Origin: CAVSRC01 sp963730325
GTDB lineage: Bacteria > Pseudomonadota > Alphaproteobacteria > Rhizobiales > Kaistiaceae
Assembly: GCA_963730325.1 (NCBI GenBank)
Contig: CAVSRC010000007.1
Span: 186,001 to 250,000, forward strand
DNA length: 64,000 bases
Direction: 5' to 3'
Shown: one piece after another, positions 26,079-34,630 of the stretch
How positions within the stretch are numbered: position 1 is the stretch's first letter
Layout of the letters: every line of letters begins with the position of its first letter
Program-made: the position numbers and the translations under genes
The notes under the pieces: model-generated
Database searches by the model: none
What the model was told of the DNA's origin: nothing
The model's input: only the letters and a program-made list of their open reading frames with translations

Positions 26079-26306
26079 ATGACCTTGAACAGCTGGATGC
26101 GGCAGATTCACCGCTGGTTTTCGATCGTCTTCACGGCGACGGTCATTGCCAATTTCGTCGCCATGGGACTGGGAAAGCCGCCGGCCTGGGTGGTCTATGC
26201 GCCGCTGCCGCCGCTCTTCCTGCAGCTCTTCACCGGCCTCTACATGTTCGCGCAACCCTATGTGGCACGGTGGCGCACGGCACGAGGCGCGGTCGAGCGG
26301 GCGTAA
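26079..26306 (+). CDS. Small two-helix membrane protein of unknown function
   Basis: A 75-residue protein with SIVFTATVIANFVAMGLG and WVVYAPLPPLFLQLFTGLYM as two membrane segments, an amphipathic RQIHRWFS start and a basic C-terminus (ARWRTARGAVERA). It follows the VOC gene by 24 bases and is likely part of the same unit. Similar small proteins occur beside AHSA1/VOC genes in rhizobia as far as I recall; no function is known. Confidence 0.7.
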   Translation: MTLNSWMRQIHRWFSIVFTATVIANFVAMGLGKPPAWVVYAPLPPLFLQLFTGLYMFAQPYVARWRTARGAVERA

Positions 26307-26369
26307 ATCAATCGGAAGTCAGGGAGAGGCAGCGAACGGCGCCATGCGCCGATCCGCCATTCGCTTGTC

Positions 26370-27293
26370 TCAGCGCTGGTGGAGCAGCACCCGGTCCATG
26401 ATGCGGGTGGGCAGCAGCCGCTTCAGCCAGGCGCCGACCAGCGTCGGGATGGTGACGCGATAGCGCGGCCGCGGATGGGCGTCTTCGAGCGCGTGAAAGA
26501 GCTTGTCGGCAACCGCCTCCGGTCCCCGCTTGAACCAGTTGGTGCGGTGGCCGGTGGCATATTTCTTCAGCTCGCGGCCGTAGTCGCCGCGGTAGAGGGA
26601 ATTGCGCACGTCGACGGTGTCGATGAAATGGCCGCGGGCATTGTCGAGCATGCGGGTGTGGATCGGTCCGGGCTGCAGGATGATCGCCTCGATCCCGGTT
26701 CCATGCAGCTCCAGGCGCAGCGTGTCGGTCCAGCCCTCGACGGCATGCTTGGTGGCGGAATAGGCCCCCATGAAGCGGGCGGAGACGAAGCCCAGCACCG
26801 AGGAGCAGTTGACGATGCGGCCGTGGCCCTGCTTGCGCATGATCGGCAGGACCAGCCGGGTCAGCTCGTACCAGCCGAAGAAGTTGGTCTCGAAGAGCCT
26901 GCGGACGTTCTCGGTGGGCACGTCCTCGAAGGCGCCGGGCTGGCTGTAGGCGCCGTTGTTGAACAGCGCGTCGAGCTTGCCGCCGGTGCGCCGGAGAATC
27001 TCCTCGACCGCCGCGGCGATGGAGGCGCTGTCGGAAAGGTCGAGGCGCAGCGTCTCCAGCCCTTCGCGGGCGAGGCGGTCGGCGTCCTCCTGCCGGCGGC
27101 AGGTGGCGAAGACGCGCCAGCCGCCATGCGCGTGAAGCGCATGAGCGCAATGATAGCCGATGCCGGATGAGCAGCCGGTGATCACAATGGTGCGCTGCGG
27201 CGGCTGCAGTCTCGGCCCGGTCGTCGCGCTTGCGATCTCTCCGGGTTGCAGTGCTTCGGCGCCGATAACATCGCGGCGACTCATGTCAACCAT
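26370..27293 (-). CDS. SDR family oxidoreductase (classical, long form)
   Basis: The 307-residue product has TIVITGCSSGIGYHCAHALH, DALFNNGAYSQPGA (NNG instead of NNAG), the serine in VNCSSVLGFVSARFMGAYSATKHAVEGW with YSATK as catalytic YxxxK, and LQPGPIHT. It resembles the DltE/YbbO-type SDRs that reduce or oxidise aliphatic aldehydes and retinoid-like substrates, but the substrate is unknown. The ATG at 27293 lies six bases after GGGGA. Confidence 0.85.
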   Translation of the reverse strand: MVDMSRRDVIGAEALQPGEIASATTGPRLQPPQRTIVITGCSSGIGYHCAHALHAHGGWRVFATCRRQEDADRLAREGLETLRLDLSDSASIAAAVEEILRRTGGKLDALFNNGAYSQPGAFEDVPTENVRRLFETNFFGWYELTRLVLPIMRKQGHGRIVNCSSVLGFVSARFMGAYSATKHAVEGWTDTLRLELHGTGIEAIILQPGPIHTRMLDNARGHFIDTVDVRNSLYRGDYGRELKKYATGHRTNWFKRGPEAVADKLFHALEDAHPRPRYRVTIPTLVGAWLKRLLPTRIMDRVLLHQR

Positions 27294-27570
27294 TCTCTAT
27301 CCCCTAAAGCACCCGCCGCCGGAGGAAGATGGCCGAGATATCGGATAGGATGCAAGGGGCATCGGACCTGCCGAATGGGAAGGTGGTTACCTGCGACAGA
27401 TAGGTCTCACCCGTCCTTGACCGCCCGCCGGCCACCTCGGCGGTGGTCGGGGCGATTAACCAGGGCGGCAAATAACCGCCGGCGATGCCCGTCATGGCGG
27501 TCCGGCAGGGCGGGCGATGGGCCCGGGGCCCGCGAAATCCCGCGGACAGGGCAGGAGCACGGCATGGGTC

Positions 27571-28428
27571 ATGGCACAGGCTGAGCGCGGTCCCCTCGCC
27601 ACGGCATGGGTGGTCGTCGGCGACGCCTTCGGCCATTTCCTGTGGGACGACGGCTGGGCGATGGCCAGCCACGTCGCCCTGTCGGCGCTGATGGCGCTGT
27701 TCCCGTTCCTGATCTTCGTGGCGTCGCTGGCCGGCTTCGTCGGCGCCGAGGGGCTGTCGGTCAGGGTCGCCGATATCCTCTTCGCGGTGTGGCCGCAGGA
27801 TGTCGCCGGCCCGATCGCCGGCGAGGTTCAGCGGGTGCTGGCGAGCGAGCATCGCGGGCTCGTCACCGTCTCCGCCGTGATCACCGTCTATCTCGCCTCC
27901 AACGGCATCGAGGCCGTGCGCAACGGCCTCAACCGGGCCTATCGGGTGGTCGATCGCCGGTCGATCTTCTTCCGCCGCGGGCAGAGCATCCTCATGGTGC
28001 TGGCCGGCGCGCTGGCCAGCCTGGCGCTGGTGCTGCTGGCGGCGCTGGGCACGAGCGCGCTCAACGATCTCATCGCCATCGCGCCGCTGCTGGCGCCGCT
28101 TGCCTCGATCTCGGTGGCGGTGCGCGTGGTGATCGCCGGCGTCGTGCTGGTGGTGGCGCTGGCGGTGGCCCATGTCTGGCTGCCGGCCGGGCGGCCGCAC
28201 TGGCTGCACCTGTGGCCGGGCATCGCCTTCACGCTGGCCGGCTGGTTCGTCGCCGCCTGGGTGTTCCGCATCTATCTCGCCAGCTTCTCGAACATGGCGG
28301 CGACCTATGCCGGGCTCGCCGGCGTGTTCACCGCCATCTTCTTCCTCTACGCGGTGGCGGTGCTGCTGCTGTTCGGGGCGGAGTTCAATGCCGCCCTCGC
28401 CCGCCTGCGCGACGGCACGATCGGCTGA
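27571..28428 (+). CDS. YihY/BrkB family inner-membrane protein
   Basis: The 285-residue product has six hydrophobic segments and the family blocks HVALSALMALFPFLIFVASL, NGIEAVRNGLNRAYRVV and YAGLAGVFTAIFFLYAVAVLLLFGAEFNA. Members of this family, once misnamed ribonuclease BN, are membrane proteins of unclear function, possibly transporters. The start at 27571 is uncertain; a frame extension reaches 27517. It converges on the receiver gene with six bases between stops. Confidence 0.88.
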   Translation: MAQAERGPLATAWVVVGDAFGHFLWDDGWAMASHVALSALMALFPFLIFVASLAGFVGAEGLSVRVADILFAVWPQDVAGPIAGEVQRVLASEHRGLVTVSAVITVYLASNGIEAVRNGLNRAYRVVDRRSIFFRRGQSILMVLAGALASLALVLLAALGTSALNDLIAIAPLLAPLASISVAVRVVIAGVVLVVALAVAHVWLPAGRPHWLHLWPGIAFTLAGWFVAAWVFRIYLASFSNMAATYAGLAGVFTAIFFLYAVAVLLLFGAEFNAALARLRDGTIG

Positions 28429-28434
28429 TCCGTC

Positions 28435-28878
28435 TCAGGCGTGGCCGAGCACGGCGCGCTGCGCGGCGGTGCGGGCAAGCGCCGTCTCCAGGGCGGCGTG
28501 GAGCTCGCGCGGGCTGTAGGGCTTGATCACCGCCCCGCTGAATCCGGCGGCACGGGCGTGCTGCGTCGCCAGGCGGCTGCGGTCGTCGGTGATGGCGACG
28601 ATCGGCAGCGTGTTGCGGGCGCCGAGCGTGCGGATCAGCTGGGCGGCGACGATGCCGTCCATATCGGCGACCGAGAGGTCGAGCAGGATGAGGTCGATGG
28701 CGGAATCGCGGCGAAGCAGCGCCAGCGCCGCCTCGCCGGTGGCGGCGGTGAGCGGTTGGCAGCCGAACTGCTCGACCAGGATGGTGGCAATCATGGCGTT
28801 GGCCGGGCTGCCGCCTACAATGGCCACGCGCGGCCGGTGTCCATCGATCGCCAGATGAACGATGGGTTCCTCGGTCAT
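28435..28878 (-). CDS. Stand-alone response-regulator receiver domain, acidic pocket missing
   Basis: The 147-residue CheY-like protein keeps the phosphorylatable Asp67 (LILLDLSVADMDG), Thr97 (PIVAIT) and Lys119 (AVIKPYSP). However, the Mg-binding acidic pair normally found after strand 1 is replaced: the strand reads RVAIVGGSPANAM, with Gly22-Gly23 in place of two acids. Phosphorylation is therefore doubtful. There is no output domain and no histidine kinase nearby. The ATG at 28878 follows GAGGG. Confidence 0.85.
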   Translation of the reverse strand: MTEEPIVHLAIDGHRPRVAIVGGSPANAMIATILVEQFGCQPLTAATGEAALALLRRDSAIDLILLDLSVADMDGIVAAQLIRTLGARNTLPIVAITDDRSRLATQHARAAGFSGAVIKPYSPRELHAALETALARTAAQRAVLGHA

Positions 28879-28954
28879 GCCGCCCTCGCCAAACGCTACA
28901 AGACCGGGCAAGTATCGCGGGTTTTGCTTAACGAGCGCCTAAAGTAGAACCATT

Positions 28955-29908
28955 GTGAATCAGATCGCCACCATCGTTCTGCCGGTCTTCGGCCTGATCG
29001 GCGTCGGCTATGCCGTCGCCTGGGCGCGCCTGCTGCCTGAGGGCACGGGCCGGGCGCTGGGCGATTTCTGCTTCGTCATCGCCCTGCCGCTGCTCATCTT
29101 CCGCATCATGGCGACGGCCGATTTCTCCGGGGCCTCGCCGTTCCACCTGTGGCTGGCCTATTACGCCGGCTTCGCCACCGTGTGGGTCGTCGGCACGTTG
29201 ACCGTGCGCCGTCTGTTCGGGCGCGACGCGCGCACCGGCGTGGTCGCCGGTGTTTCTTCGGCATTTCCCAATCTGGGGCTCCTCGCCATTCCGCTGGTCA
29301 TCGTCGCCTATGGCGACGAAGGCGCGGCAGCGCTGGCCGTCCTTCTGACCGTCAACCTGCCGGTGATGATGGCGGTCAGCACCGTCCTCAACGAGCGGGC
29401 GCTGGTCGTCGACGGGGTGTCGCCGCACACCGACCCGCCGGCCGCCCTCAAGGCGGCGGCCATTGCGCTGGCCGGAAACCCGATGATCATCGGCATCGTC
29501 GCCGGCCTGGCGTGGCGCTTGCTGGGCCTGCCCCTCGGCGGGCCGGCCGGCACGGTCGTCACCGACCTCTCCGGGGTTGCCGGCACGCTGGCGCTGTTCA
29601 CCGTCGGCATGACGCTGCGCCAGTACAGCATCTCCGGCAACATCCGGCCGGCGCTCATCATCGCGGTGCTGAAGCTCGTCGTCATGCCGGCGATCGTCTT
29701 CGCCCTGCTGGCAACGGTGATCCACCTGCCGTCCCTGTGGGCACGGGCGCTGGTCGTCGGCGCCGCCTGCCCGACCGGGGTCAATGCCTGGCTGGCGGCG
29801 GCGCGCTTCCGCACCGGCGAGGCGATCGCCTCGAACGCGATCACGCTGTCGACCGCGGCAGCGGTGGTCACCGTGACCGTCTGGCTGCACATCGTTGAAT
29901 GGCTGTAG
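28955..29908 (+). CDS. AEC (auxin efflux carrier) family transporter
   Basis: The 317-residue product has about ten membrane helices and the AEC-family pattern: LPVFGLIGVGYAVAWARLL, the discontinuous segment SSAFPNLGLLAIPL in the first half and CPTGVNAWLAAARF in the second. Bacterial AEC carriers move small organic acids such as malate or malonate. GTG start at 28955 with no strong ribosome site. It is divergent from the receiver gene. Confidence 0.88.
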   Translation: MNQIATIVLPVFGLIGVGYAVAWARLLPEGTGRALGDFCFVIALPLLIFRIMATADFSGASPFHLWLAYYAGFATVWVVGTLTVRRLFGRDARTGVVAGVSSAFPNLGLLAIPLVIVAYGDEGAAALAVLLTVNLPVMMAVSTVLNERALVVDGVSPHTDPPAALKAAAIALAGNPMIIGIVAGLAWRLLGLPLGGPAGTVVTDLSGVAGTLALFTVGMTLRQYSISGNIRPALIIAVLKLVVMPAIVFALLATVIHLPSLWARALVVGAACPTGVNAWLAAARFRTGEAIASNAITLSTAAAVVTVTVWLHIVEWL

Positions 29909-29931
29909 CCGGACGGGCGCAGCGCGGCGTC

Positions 29932-30255
29932 TCAGTCCCGGGCGGCGTAGTCGACCACGCACACCTTTTCCAGGTTGGGGTCGAGCCAGCGCTCGATGAA
30001 GGCGCGATGGGCCGGATGCGGCAGGTACTGGTCGCGTCCCTCCGGGCCGGCGAAGGTCACGACGAAGCAATGGGTGAAGCCGTCGTCGAGCCCCTCGGGA
30101 GAGGAATTCAGTCCCCATTCGAAGCCGGTGACGAAGGGCAGGCTCGCGCAGAACGACCGGAAAGCGTCTTCGATCCCCGTCACCGTCTCGGGCGTGGCGG
30201 TCTGCTTGAACTTGAACAGCACGACGTGGCGGTAGGTGTTGGCGCGTTCGCTCAT
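29932..30255 (-). CDS. Dabb (dimeric alpha-beta barrel) family protein
   Basis: The 107-residue product shows RHVVLFKFKQTATPETVTGIEDAF, FEWGLNSSPEGLDDGFTHCFVVTF and HPAHRAFIERW, the core of the stress-responsive Dabb family. Members form dimers with a ferredoxin-like fold; some are cyclases or lyases, but most have no known activity. The ATG at 30255 lies after GAGGGAG. It is convergent with the AEC gene. Confidence 0.87.
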   Translation of the reverse strand: MSERANTYRHVVLFKFKQTATPETVTGIEDAFRSFCASLPFVTGFEWGLNSSPEGLDDGFTHCFVVTFAGPEGRDQYLPHPAHRAFIERWLDPNLEKVCVVDYAARD

Positions 30256-30455
30256 GGCATGGACTCCCTCGGCCGGTTGTCGGAGGCACCGGCCCGAGTC
30301 TATCGGCAAGTTCCAGCGCGCGCATCGACGAGAAGGTCGCGGAGCCGATCCGGGACCGGCCGGTGGGCTGCGTCAGATAGGCAACTCGCCCAAGGGGCCG
30401 GCAGGGGCCACCATGGGTACAGCGAGCGCGGGAAATACCGCGGATGGAGGAAACA

Positions 30456-31625
30456 ATGAGGAACTTCGAATTCTGCAACCCGACCAGGATCGTCTTCGGA
30501 CGCGGCACCGAAATGCAGGTGGGCGCCGAGGTTTCGGCCTATTCCAAGAAAGTGCTGCTGCACTTCGGCGGCAACAGCGCCCGCACATCTGGCCTGCTCG
30601 ATCGCGTCACCGCCTCGCTCAAGGCGGCGGGCGTCGCATGGGTGGAACTCGGCGGCGTCATGCCGAATCCGCGCCTCTCCCTCGTTCACGAGGGAGTGCG
30701 GCTGTGCAAGGAGCACGAAATCGGGCTGGTTCTGGCGGTCGGTGGCGGCAGCGTCATCGACTCGGCCAAGGCGATCGCCATGGGTGCGGTGATCGATGGC
30801 GACGTGTGGGACTTCTATGTCGGCAAGGGCCAGCCCCGGGCGACGCTGCCCGTGGGCACGGTTCTGACGCTTGCTGCCGCCGGTTCGGAATCCTCGAGCA
30901 GCAGCGTCATCACCAACGAGGAGGGCTGGCTGAAGCGGGCAGTCGACACGGACGTCATCTACCCGCGCTTCTCGATCCTCAATCCCGAACTGCTCTTCAC
31001 CATGCCGGACTTCCAGGTCGCTTGCGGTGCCACCGATATCCTGTCGCACCTGATGGAACGCTATTTCACCAACGTGCAGAACGTCGCCTTTACCGACCGC
31101 CTGCTGGAAGCGACGATGAAGACGATCATCGCCGCGGCGCCCAAGGTCATGGCCGATCGCCAGGACTACGACGCCTGGGCGGAGTTCATGTGGGCCGGCA
31201 CGATCGCCCACAACAACCTGCTGCACACGGGACGCGTCGGCGATTGGGGCTCGCACATGATTGAGCATGAGGTGAGCGGCATCTATGACGTGGCGCACGG
31301 CGCCGGCCTGGCGGTCGTCTTCCCGGCGTGGATGAAATACGTCCTGAAGCACGACGTGCGACGCTTCGTCCAATGGGCGGTGCGGGTGTGGAACGTCGAG
31401 CTGGACATCTTCGATCAGGAGGCGACCGGTCGGGAAGGCATCGCCCGCATGGAGGCCTTCTTCCGGTCGCTGGGTCTCGCCACGACGCTGGGAGGTCTCG
31501 GCGTCACCGACGACCGCATCGCCGAGATGGCCGACAAGGGCACCGACGGCAACACCCATACTGTGGGCAACTTCGTCGAACTCGATCGCGACGGCGTCGA
31601 GGCGGTCCTCCGTCTTGCCGCCTAG
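30456..31625 (+). CDS. Iron-containing alcohol dehydrogenase (YqhD/BDH type)
   Basis: The 389-residue product is a group III metal-dependent alcohol dehydrogenase. GGGSVIDSAKAI (residues 97-108) binds NAD(P)H, and the metal ligands fall at Asp194, His198, His267 and His281, the positions known in E. coli YqhD. YqhD-like enzymes reduce a wide range of short aldehydes, including butanal and reactive products of lipid peroxidation. The ATG at 30456 follows GGAGGAAAC. It is divergent from the Dabb gene. Confidence 0.93.
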   Translation: MRNFEFCNPTRIVFGRGTEMQVGAEVSAYSKKVLLHFGGNSARTSGLLDRVTASLKAAGVAWVELGGVMPNPRLSLVHEGVRLCKEHEIGLVLAVGGGSVIDSAKAIAMGAVIDGDVWDFYVGKGQPRATLPVGTVLTLAAAGSESSSSSVITNEEGWLKRAVDTDVIYPRFSILNPELLFTMPDFQVACGATDILSHLMERYFTNVQNVAFTDRLLEATMKTIIAAAPKVMADRQDYDAWAEFMWAGTIAHNNLLHTGRVGDWGSHMIEHEVSGIYDVAHGAGLAVVFPAWMKYVLKHDVRRFVQWAVRVWNVELDIFDQEATGREGIARMEAFFRSLGLATTLGGLGVTDDRIAEMADKGTDGNTHTVGNFVELDRDGVEAVLRLAA

Positions 31626-31638
31626 GCCGAGATTGTGC

Positions 31639-31669
31639 CGGCCCTTCCCCTGACACCGGGGAGGGGCCG
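31639..31669. terminator. Hairpin between convergent genes
   Basis: CGGCCCTTCCCC and GGGGAGGGGCCG pair at 11 of 12 positions around a 7-base loop. The hairpin lies between the stops of the alcohol dehydrogenase and gluQ and can serve both. There is no clear T run. Its sequence resembles an arm of the element at 3508-3640. Confidence 0.55.
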
Positions 31670-31679
31670 ACGCCCTTCT

Positions 31680-32525
31680 CTACAGCCCCACCATCCGGCG
31701 GATGTCCTGCGGCGTCTTGCCGGCCGCCCTCAAGGTGGCAAGTGCCATGTCGCGGTCGGATTTGGAGAACTTGCGTCCGGAGGAATCGGTGATCAGCCGG
31801 TGATGGTGATAGCGCGGCGCCGGCAGGCCGAGCAGCCGCTGAAGCAGCACGTGCACCGAGGTCGCGGCATAGAGATCGCGCCCGCGCACCACATGGGTGA
31901 CGCCCTGCAGCGCATCGTCGACGACGACGGCGATGTGATACGAGGCCGGCCGGTCGCGCCCGACGAGCAGCACGTCGCCGAAGGCGCGCGGCGCGGCCTC
32001 CACCGTTTCTTCGGAATCGAAACCGCTCTCCTGCCATGAGAGCGGGCCGGCCATGGCGGCGGCCTTGTCCATGGCGAGGCGCAGCGCATGCGGGGCGCCG
32101 GCATCGATCAGCGCCTGCGCCTCCGCCGGGTCGCGCTCGCGGTCGGCGGGCGGATAGAGCGGGGCGCCATCCGGATCGCGCGGCCATGCGGCGCCGGCCG
32201 TGGCGGCGGCGACCTCGCCGCGGCTCATGAAGGCCGGATAGACCAGCCCCATCGCCGACAGGCGGTCGATTGCCTGGACATAGTCGGCGATGTGCTCGGA
32301 CTGGCGGCGCACCGGCTCCTCCCAGGTAAGCCCCAGCCAGCCGAGGTCGTCGCGGATCGCCGCCTCGAATTCGGGCCGGCAGCGGGTCGGGTCGGTATCC
32401 TCGATCCTCAGCAGAAAGCGCCCGCCGGCCTCCCGGCAGAGGTCGAAATCGGTCAGCGCCGAGAAGGCGTGGCCGAGATGGAGCGCACCGGTCGGCGAGG
32501 GTGCGAAGCGGAAAACGGGTTGCAC
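31680..32525 (-). CDS. gluQ: Glutamyl-Q tRNA(Asp) synthetase
   Basis: The 281-residue product is a glutamyl-tRNA synthetase paralogue that lacks the anticodon-binding domain. It has FAPSPTGALHLGH (HIGH motif), FLLRIEDTDPTR, THVVRGRDLYAATSVH and KFSKSD (KMSKS motif). GluQ attaches glutamate to queuosine at the wobble base of tRNA-Asp. The full-length synthetase would be well over 450 residues, so the short form fits the call. Confidence 0.92.
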   Translation of the reverse strand: MQPVFRFAPSPTGALHLGHAFSALTDFDLCREAGGRFLLRIEDTDPTRCRPEFEAAIRDDLGWLGLTWEEPVRRQSEHIADYVQAIDRLSAMGLVYPAFMSRGEVAAATAGAAWPRDPDGAPLYPPADRERDPAEAQALIDAGAPHALRLAMDKAAAMAGPLSWQESGFDSEETVEAAPRAFGDVLLVGRDRPASYHIAVVVDDALQGVTHVVRGRDLYAATSVHVLLQRLLGLPAPRYHHHRLITDSSGRKFSKSDRDMALATLRAAGKTPQDIRRMVGL

Positions 32526-32581
32526 GGGCGCTGGTCCGGCTTGATCGCTCGATGGTTCCCGTTTAGCAGCCCCGGCATCCC

Positions 32582-33220
32582 ATGCGCACCATCGAAACCA
32601 CCGAAGACATCGCTGAAGGGCTTGCCTGGCTCGCCAAGGCCGACAAGCGCCTGCGGCCGGTGATCGGCGCAGCCGGCCCGCTCGCGCCGCGCCGGCGGGC
32701 GCCGGGATTTGCCGGGCTTGCCCGCGTCGTCATCGGGCAGCAGGTGTCGGTCGCCAGCGCCGATGCCATCTGGCAGCGTTTCGTCGCGGTCTTTCCGGAG
32801 ATGACGGCGGAGGCGGTCGGCGGCGCGCGGATCCCGCGCTTCCGCAAGGCCGGCCTGTCGGCGCCCAAGATCCGCACGCTCCGCGCCGTTGCCGCCGCCT
32901 GCCGCGACGGGCTCGACCTCGATACGCTGGCCGCGCTGCCCGCCGACGAGGCCCATGGGGCGCTCACCGCGGTCACGGGCATCGGCCCGTGGACGGCGGA
33001 TATCTATCTGCTCTTCTGTCTCGGCCATCCGGACATCTTTCCGGCCGGCGATCGGGCGCTCCAGGTCGCCGTCGCCGATGCCTTCGGGCTGGCGTCGCCG
33101 GTCGATCCGCAGGCGCTCGCCGTCATGGCGACGCGCTGGTCGCCGTGGCGGAGCGTCGCCGCCACCCTCTTCTGGGGCTATTACAGCGTGCGCAAGAAGA
33201 CCGCGAAGCTGCCGCTCTAG
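32582..33220 (+). CDS. DNA-3-methyladenine glycosylase (AlkA/HhH-GPD type)
   Basis: The 212-residue product contains a helix-hairpin-helix GPD domain with VTGIGPWTADIYLL (132-144) and catalytic Asp157 in FPAGDRALQVAV. FAGLARVVIGQQVSVASADAI is also typical. It removes alkylated bases in base excision repair. It lacks the N-terminal TBP-like domain of E. coli AlkA, as do many short bacterial forms. It is divergent from gluQ with 56 bases between starts. Confidence 0.92.
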   Translation: MRTIETTEDIAEGLAWLAKADKRLRPVIGAAGPLAPRRRAPGFAGLARVVIGQQVSVASADAIWQRFVAVFPEMTAEAVGGARIPRFRKAGLSAPKIRTLRAVAAACRDGLDLDTLAALPADEAHGALTAVTGIGPWTADIYLLFCLGHPDIFPAGDRALQVAVADAFGLASPVDPQALAVMATRWSPWRSVAATLFWGYYSVRKKTAKLPL

Positions 33221-33286
33221 GGAGCCGGGTGGGGTGGATTTCCTGCCCGGTTGGCATGGGCGGACCGATCCGGCAATCTCACCGGC

Positions 33287-33961
33287 ATGAGCGATACACC
33301 CGGCAACAACATGACGCAGCTTGACGGACCGCGCGTCGCGCCGGTCTCCGGCGGACCGGCGACGAGCCTCGTGGTCTTCCTTCACGGCTATGGCGCCGAC
33401 GGCAACGACCTCATCGATATCGGCCGCATGTGGGCGCCGGTGCTGCCCGATACGGCCTTCGTCGCGCCCCATGCGCCGGAGCCCTGTTCCGAGGCGCCGG
33501 TCGGCCGCCAATGGTTTCCGCTCGCCCGCACCGACCCGCAGCTGCTGCGCCAGCGCGTGCGTGGTGCGGCCCCCATCCTCGACGCCTTCATCAACGCCGA
33601 ACTCGCCGCTCACGGGCTGGCCGAGGACCGCCTGGCGCTGGTCGGCTTCAGCCAGGGCACCATGATGGCGCTCCATGTCGGTCCGCGCCGGGCCGGCGCC
33701 ATTGCCGGCATCGTCGGCTATTCCGGCCTGCTTGCCGGGCCGGAAGACCTCGCGGCCGAGGCGCGCAGCAAGCCGCCGATCCTGCTTGTCCATGGCGCCG
33801 CCGACCCGCTCATCCCGGTCATGGCGATCCACGCCGCGGCGCGCGACCTCGCCGAGGCCGGCTTCGCCGTCGAGTCGCATGTCCGCCCGCGCCTGATGCA
33901 CGGTATCGACCAGGAAGGGCTCGCGCTCGGCGCCGGTTTCCTTCAGCGGGTGCTGGCATAA
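33287..33961 (+). CDS. Alpha/beta-hydrolase carboxylesterase (phospholipase/carboxylesterase family)
   Basis: The 224-residue product has LVVFLHGYGADGNDLIDIG, the nucleophile elbow GFSQGTMM, and later Asp in HGAADPLIPV and His in RLMHGIDQEG, matching the Ser-Asp-His triad of the bacterial carboxylesterase/acyl-protein thioesterase-like family. The exact substrate is unknown. An internal ATG at 33311 is an equally good start. It is followed by the GNAT gene nine bases later, so the two are likely co-transcribed. Confidence 0.88.
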   Translation: MSDTPGNNMTQLDGPRVAPVSGGPATSLVVFLHGYGADGNDLIDIGRMWAPVLPDTAFVAPHAPEPCSEAPVGRQWFPLARTDPQLLRQRVRGAAPILDAFINAELAAHGLAEDRLALVGFSQGTMMALHVGPRRAGAIAGIVGYSGLLAGPEDLAAEARSKPPILLVHGAADPLIPVMAIHAAARDLAEAGFAVESHVRPRLMHGIDQEGLALGAGFLQRVLA

Positions 33962-33970
33962 GATGGTGCC

Positions 33971-34480
33971 ATGACTGCGGCCGGGGTCGAAATCATTCGC
34001 GTCCGCGACGAGGCCGATGCGGAGGAGGTGCGTGCGCTCGCCCGCGCGCTCAAGGCATGGAACTACGAATTCATGCCGGACCTGACCGCCGTCATCGACG
34101 CCTATTTCACCTCGCATGATTTCGAGGGACATCTGGAACGGCTGCTCTGCGTGTGCAATCCGCCCAACGGCGAGTGCCTGCTGGCGCGGCGCGACGGTCG
34201 GCCGGTGGGCGCCGTCACCCTGCAACGGCGAACGCAGACGGAAGCGGAACTCAACCGGCTCTTCGTGGTCGAAGCGGCGCGTGGGACCGGCATCGGCCGT
34301 GCCCTGGTGACGACGCTCATCGGCGACGCGCGGACGCTCGGCTATCGCACCGTGTTTCTGAGCACGGTCCGCCGCTTCGATGCGGCGCTTGCCCTCTACC
34401 GGTCGCTCGGCTTCGTCGCGGTCGGCGCGGAGGGCGAGGCCGACGACGCCGAGGTCGATCTCAGGCTCGATCTCGGCTAG
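33971..34480 (+). CDS. GNAT family N-acetyltransferase
   Basis: The 169-residue product carries the acetyl-CoA motif ARGTGIGRALVTTLI preceded by the strand LNRLFVVE, and ends ALYRSLGFVAVG. The acceptor substrate is unknown. It lies directly behind the carboxylesterase gene. A perfect 8-bp hairpin at 34525-34543 may close the unit. Confidence 0.88.
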   Translation: MTAAGVEIIRVRDEADAEEVRALARALKAWNYEFMPDLTAVIDAYFTSHDFEGHLERLLCVCNPPNGECLLARRDGRPVGAVTLQRRTQTEAELNRLFVVEAARGTGIGRALVTTLIGDARTLGYRTVFLSTVRRFDAALALYRSLGFVAVGAEGEADDAEVDLRLDLG

Positions 34481-34524
34481 CTGCCGTTCAGGCCCGGTTC
34501 AGCGCCGCCGTGCTGGTTTCCCGC

Positions 34525-34543
34525 CTGCGGCCCGTGGCCGCAG
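34525..34543 (+). terminator. Short perfect hairpin downstream of the GNAT gene
   Basis: CTGCGGCC and GGCCGCAG pair around a 3-base loop. No T run follows, so this is only a possible terminator. Confidence 0.35.
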
Positions 34544-34630
34544 ATGACCGGAATTTAACGCCGGCCGGCGGAGGGAATCGGCGGCTGAGCCGTATCAATC
34601 GCAGACCCTCCTCACCATGTAGAACACGCC

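Noticed and set aside
27294..27570. Gene in the gap between the SDR and YihY genes
   Set aside because: Only short frames without ribosome sites; the gap contains no repeat and no clear hairpin, and I see nothing else in it.
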